8,848 nucleotides of DNA, taken from NCBI GenBank assembly GCA_946414625.1, contig CAMKPI010000061.1, positions 1-8,848 of the forward strand. The letters are read 5' to 3'. The notes under the pieces are model-generated. The model ran no database searches, was not told where the DNA came from, and was given only the letters and a program-made list of their open reading frames with translations. Positions 6,371-8,848 of this stretch are shown here, one piece after another (position 1 is the stretch's first letter; each line of letters begins with the position of its first letter). Both the position numbers and the translations under genes were made by a program. Source of the stretch: an uncultured Spirochaetaceae bacterium (GTDB lineage: Bacteria; Spirochaetota; Spirochaetia; Sphaerochaetales; Sphaerochaetaceae).

Positions 6371-8080
6371 CTATTTCTGAAGGCTTTTAATCGCTTCCGG
6401 GATGTGGGCCGCAGTATCGCCTGAGAGCATGCTGTATTGCCCTATGCTGGCTTCCGCAAGTTCTCCGGCGATCCCGGAAAGGTGCGCCGCTGCGGCAACT
6501 GTGAAGACCTGGGGACAGTCTGCGTATCCGAGCATTGCGGTTATGACTCCGGATAGCACGTCTCCGCTGCCCGCAGTAGCCATGCCTGCGCATCCGCGGT
6601 TAGTTATATATGTTACGGCTCCGTTGGTTACAATGGTGGAAGGGCCTTTAAGAAGTAGGACGATCTCTGTCCTTGTGGAGAGTCTTTTTATAAAGTTCAC
6701 GGCTGCATTCACGGGATTTTTCACGATGTCTTCTTTGGAGAGCCTTGAGAGCATTGAAAATTCTCCGATGTGGGGAGTGAGAACAACGCGACAGGAGGCG
6801 TTATTCAAGGTTTCAGCGCCGAGAGAAGAGAGTGCGTTCAGCCCATCGGCATCGATGACAAGCGTTCCCGAGTGTCTCTCCAGCAGGTAGGCGAGTGCTT
6901 TTTGCGTTTCTTCAGTGTTCGAAAGCCCCATGCCGAAGCCGATTGTTCTGTATTTTGAGAGAATATCATTGAATTCGTTTTCTTTGAAAACCAGCGAAGA
7001 GCCGTTGTCTGATAGAGGCGAGATTGTCGCTTCACATATCCCGGAAGCAGTTTGAGGCGATATGCAGCAGGGAACTACAACGTTTACGACTCCCGCCCCT
7101 GTCCGACAGGCAGCCATCGCGGATAGTCTCGCAGCGCCGCTGTATCTGCTGCAGCCAGCGATAAGACAGATGTAGCCGTAATCGGCTTTGTTTGAGTTGT
7201 TCAGTCTTTCGGGGAAGAGTGTTGCCGCATCACAGTCTTCAAACAGGAATGTGTTCGAGTCTGCCTCCGCAATTCCTATGTCCACCGTGTCAATTCTTTT
7301 TATATAATCTTTTGCGTCATTCAGGAAAAGCCCGGGTTGTGGCGCCTGGATGCAGACTGTCAGGTTGGATTTGACGGCACACGGCTTTGTGAGAGACGCG
7401 GGATTGTGTCTTGAATGCTCTGAATTCTGCTGGGTTCTCCCGCTTGGATCGGCGCAGTGGATCCCGGAGGCACAGTCTGTTTCGAACGAGTTCCCTTCAC
7501 AGGACTCTCTGGAGGCAGCGCCGTTGTTCTTAAGACCCGGAAAAGTATATTGCCGAGGTTCTTCGCAGGACTCTCTGGAGGCGATGCCGTTGTCTCCGCC
7601 CAGACCACTGTTTATGTCCACGCTTACAACAAACGCGCCGCTTTCATTGATGCGCTGTATAGCTCTGGCGTAGAGGCCCTTTGGATCGCCACGGAAACCG
7701 GTTCCGAATACTGCGTCGAAAACCATGTGATAGTCCCGAAACGTATCGTCGCGTGAAAAGTCCACGATTCGTACGCCATCTCCCTTGCATCGTTCAAAGT
7801 ATAAATTTGCTGCGCCTGTCGGATTATTATCCAACACATAAAGAGTCACATGGAAGCCGTTTCGGTGCAGCTCGCTTGCAATGACAAAGCCGTCACCGCC
7901 GTTTCCTCCTTTTCCGGAAACTACTGCAATTTTTGTAGACTGCGAGACAGGGTATTTTTCGATAGCTTTTCTGAGTACAGCGCAGCCTGCCCTGTACATC
8001 AGGTCTTCTGCAGAAACCCCATTGGAGATTGTATTCCTGTCGCTTTGTCTCATCTGTTCTGTAGTGAGGATTTTTTTCAT
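6371..8080 (-). CDS. nnrED: Bifunctional NAD(P)H-hydrate epimerase / ADP-dependent NAD(P)H-hydrate dehydratase
   Basis: This 569-residue fusion repairs NADHX and NADPHX, the hydrated damage products of NADH and NADPH. The N-terminal YjeF-N epimerase (about 1-270) interconverts the R and S forms; it shows GKGGNGGDGFV (57-67), FDAVFGTGFRG (121-131) and VDINSGL (154-160, usually DIPSGL). The C-terminal dehydratase (about 290-565) restores NAD(P)H using ADP; it shows YICLIAGCSRYSGAA (303-317), GFGMGLS (381-387), IDADGLNA (409-416), LTPHIGEF (434-441), LLKGPSTIV (476-484) and AGMATAGSGDVLSG (498-511). The fusion order is normal. Unusual is an insertion of about 65 residues (roughly 166-234) between DINSGLGGDNG and the strand SNLTVCIQAPQPGLFL. 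GGAGG at 8086-8090, 5 nt before the ATG, fixes the start. The dehydratase looks intact; epimerase activity depends on the insert being tolerated. Confidence 0.93.
   Translation of the reverse strand: MKKILTTEQMRQSDRNTISNGVSAEDLMYRAGCAVLRKAIEKYPVSQSTKIAVVSGKGGNGGDGFVIASELHRNGFHVTLYVLDNNPTGAANLYFERCKGDGVRIVDFSRDDTFRDYHMVFDAVFGTGFRGDPKGLYARAIQRINESGAFVVSVDINSGLGGDNGIASRESCEEPRQYTFPGLKNNGAASRESCEGNSFETDCASGIHCADPSGRTQQNSEHSRHNPASLTKPCAVKSNLTVCIQAPQPGLFLNDAKDYIKRIDTVDIGIAEADSNTFLFEDCDAATLFPERLNNSNKADYGYICLIAGCSRYSGAARLSAMAACRTGAGVVNVVVPCCISPQTASGICEATISPLSDNGSSLVFKENEFNDILSKYRTIGFGMGLSNTEETQKALAYLLERHSGTLVIDADGLNALSSLGAETLNNASCRVVLTPHIGEFSMLSRLSKEDIVKNPVNAAVNFIKRLSTRTEIVLLLKGPSTIVTNGAVTYITNRGCAGMATAGSGDVLSGVITAMLGYADCPQVFTVAAAAHLSGIAGELAEASIGQYSMLSGDTAAHIPEAIKSLQK
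7376..7593 (-). repeat. In-frame repeat-containing insertion within the epimerase domain
   Basis: Two 32-bp copies at 7496-7527 and 7562-7593 differ at four positions and lie 66 bp apart, so the encoded ASRESCE motif recurs after exactly 22 residues (residues 167-173 and 189-195). The surrounding region is rich in Ser, Cys, Asn and Thr and has no counterpart in the usual epimerase domain, where about 25 residues link the DIPSGL motif to the end of the following TVTF-like strand; here the same span is 90. The insert boundaries are approximate. Several other frames on both strands also stay open through this stretch, as is common for short dispersed repeat elements. Confidence 0.7.
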
Positions 8081-8085
8081 TTAAG

Positions 8086-8090
8086 CCTCC
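8086..8090 (-). promoter_or_regulatory. Shine-Dalgarno site of the epimerase/dehydratase gene
   Basis: GGAGG on the minus strand is 5 nt upstream of ATG 8080 and decides that start. The spacer 8081-8213 up to the permease gene shows no other clear signal; no convincing promoter or terminator was found in it. Confidence 0.8.
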
Positions 8091-8213
8091 AAACATTCCA
8101 AAACTTTGTGCTAGAGAATTTAGCCGTGTTTTTCTGCAGTCGCCTCTGCTACATGGCCACCTGAGGTAAATTTCTCCGCTGTAAATAGTTATGAGGCAAA
8201 ACGCACCGCGGCA

Positions 8214-8848
8214 TCAGGCGCTGCCTTTCGCTTTACCGAGGACTGAGCAGAAGAGGAATCCGACAATGAACACCAGCACTATAGTGCACCCTGTGGGTGT
8301 TTCAAGCAGAACGCTGGCGATTATCCCAAGGGAAGAGCATAGGGTGCCGATCAGCGCTGAAAGAAGCGTCACACCCTTGAAGCTGTTCGAGAGCCTCATC
8401 GCGGAAAGCGCCGGGAATATCACAAGCGCAGAGATGAGAAGCGAACCCACAAGGTTCATCGCAAGAACTATTATAACGGCGATCACTACGGCAATAAGAA
8501 GGTTGTAGCCTTCTACCGGCGTACCGGTCGCTTTGGCAAAATCTTCGTCAAAAGTAACGGAAAATATCTTATTGTAAAACAGTATAAATATTATAAGTAC
8601 AACGATCGACAATACGATACAAAGAGTTACTTCCGACTTTGTAAGCGTAAGTATCGAAAGTGAGCCAAAAAGCGTTGAACATACATCTCCGGTCAGATTT
8701 GACGAAGTGGAAAAGATATTCATCAAAAGATAACCGAAAGCAAGCGCCCCCACCGAGATCATTGCGATCGCGGCGTCGCCTTTTACCTTAGTGTTCGCGC
8801 CGGTACGTAAGAGCAATATCGCACTTACGATCGTAACGGGAAGCACTA
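8214..8848 (-). CDS. ABC-3 family metal ABC transporter permease (ZnuB-like), N terminus cut off
   Basis: The visible 210 residues are the C-terminal three quarters of a ZnuB/MntB/TroC-type permease, the membrane subunit that carries zinc or manganese inward with an ABC ATPase and a binding lipoprotein. About seven hydrophobic segments are visible (near residues 1-14, 25-44, 54-67, 72-92, 113-131, 133-152 and 159-205, the last probably two helices). Family signatures are SVTFDEDFAKATG (96-108), which contacts the ATPase, VGSLLISALVIFPALSAM (133-150) and ETPTGCTIVLVFIVGF (182-197). The frame is open to the right edge, and the GTG at 8846 is not evidence of a start; typical members have about 260-290 residues, so some 60 are missing. 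The C terminus is complete at TGA 8214-8216. Its ATPase and binding protein should lie beyond the right edge. The metal cannot be read from this part. Confidence 0.9.
   Translation of the reverse strand, partial: VLPVTIVSAILLLRTGANTKVKGDAAIAMISVGALAFGYLLMNIFSTSSNLTGDVCSTLFGSLSILTLTKSEVTLCIVLSIVVLIIFILFYNKIFSVTFDEDFAKATGTPVEGYNLLIAVVIAVIIVLAMNLVGSLLISALVIFPALSAMRLSNSFKGVTLLSALIGTLCSSLGIIASVLLETPTGCTIVLVFIVGFLFCSVLGKAKGSA

Noticed and set aside
7350..7756. Overlapping plus-strand frames opposite the epimerase insert
   Set aside because: They are open because the repeat lacks stops. The minus-strand frame carries the conserved NnrE and NnrD motifs on both sides.
1..8848. tRNA or rRNA genes
   Set aside because: A look through the spacers for T-loop-like GGTTCGAATCC patterns on either strand gave only isolated partial matches without cloverleaf arms.

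Overview
The window reads as a piece of bacterial chromosome of moderate G+C. It carries five complete protein genes, one gene that may be complete (its start lies at the window edge) and one gene cut by the right edge. Six of the seven lie on the minus strand; only a small esterase at the left edge is on the plus strand. The gene set (a short HPF-type ribosome factor next to a KdgK-like PfkB sugar kinase, UvrC, RadC, fused NnrE-NnrD, a ZnuB-type permease) and the repeat-rich spacers suggest a host-associated anaerobe. From the flavour of the protein sequences I lean towards a spirochaete of the Treponema type, but this is an inference with modest confidence and no rRNA or tRNA is present to settle it.

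Layout from left to right. 9-683 (+): alpha/beta-hydrolase esterase with a visible Ser-Asp-His triad, followed by a terminator-like hairpin and T-run. 783-2669 (-): uvrC, convergent with the esterase. 2670-3146: gene-free spacer with inverted repeats. 3147-4211 (-): PfkB sugar kinase resembling 2-keto-3-deoxygluconate kinase. 4229-4525 (-): short HPF/RaiA-family protein, 17 nt upstream of the kinase, with a good Shine-Dalgarno, a good sigma-70-type promoter and a hairpin at the predicted 5' end of the mRNA. 4526-5048: spacer with a higher-order tandem repeat (two copies of an 80/79-bp unit). 5049-5744 (-): radC. 5745-6370: spacer with an AT-rich radC leader and a degenerate array of about 52-bp repeats that ends 12 bp from the next stop codon. 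6371-8080 (-): fused NAD(P)H-hydrate epimerase/dehydratase carrying an unusual in-frame insertion of about 65 residues with an internal 22-residue repeat. 8214-8848 (-): ABC-3 metal permease, cut by the window edge.

Apart from hpf-kdgK, which look co-transcribed, the genes are separate housekeeping functions: DNA repair (uvrC, possibly radC), metabolite repair (nnrED), ribosome hibernation (hpf), sugar-acid catabolism (kinase) and metal uptake (permease). I see no defence, phage or secretion system. The unusual content is repeats. Three different families occur in 9 kb: two in the spacers flanking radC, and one inside the epimerase gene where it adds residues to the protein without breaking the frame.
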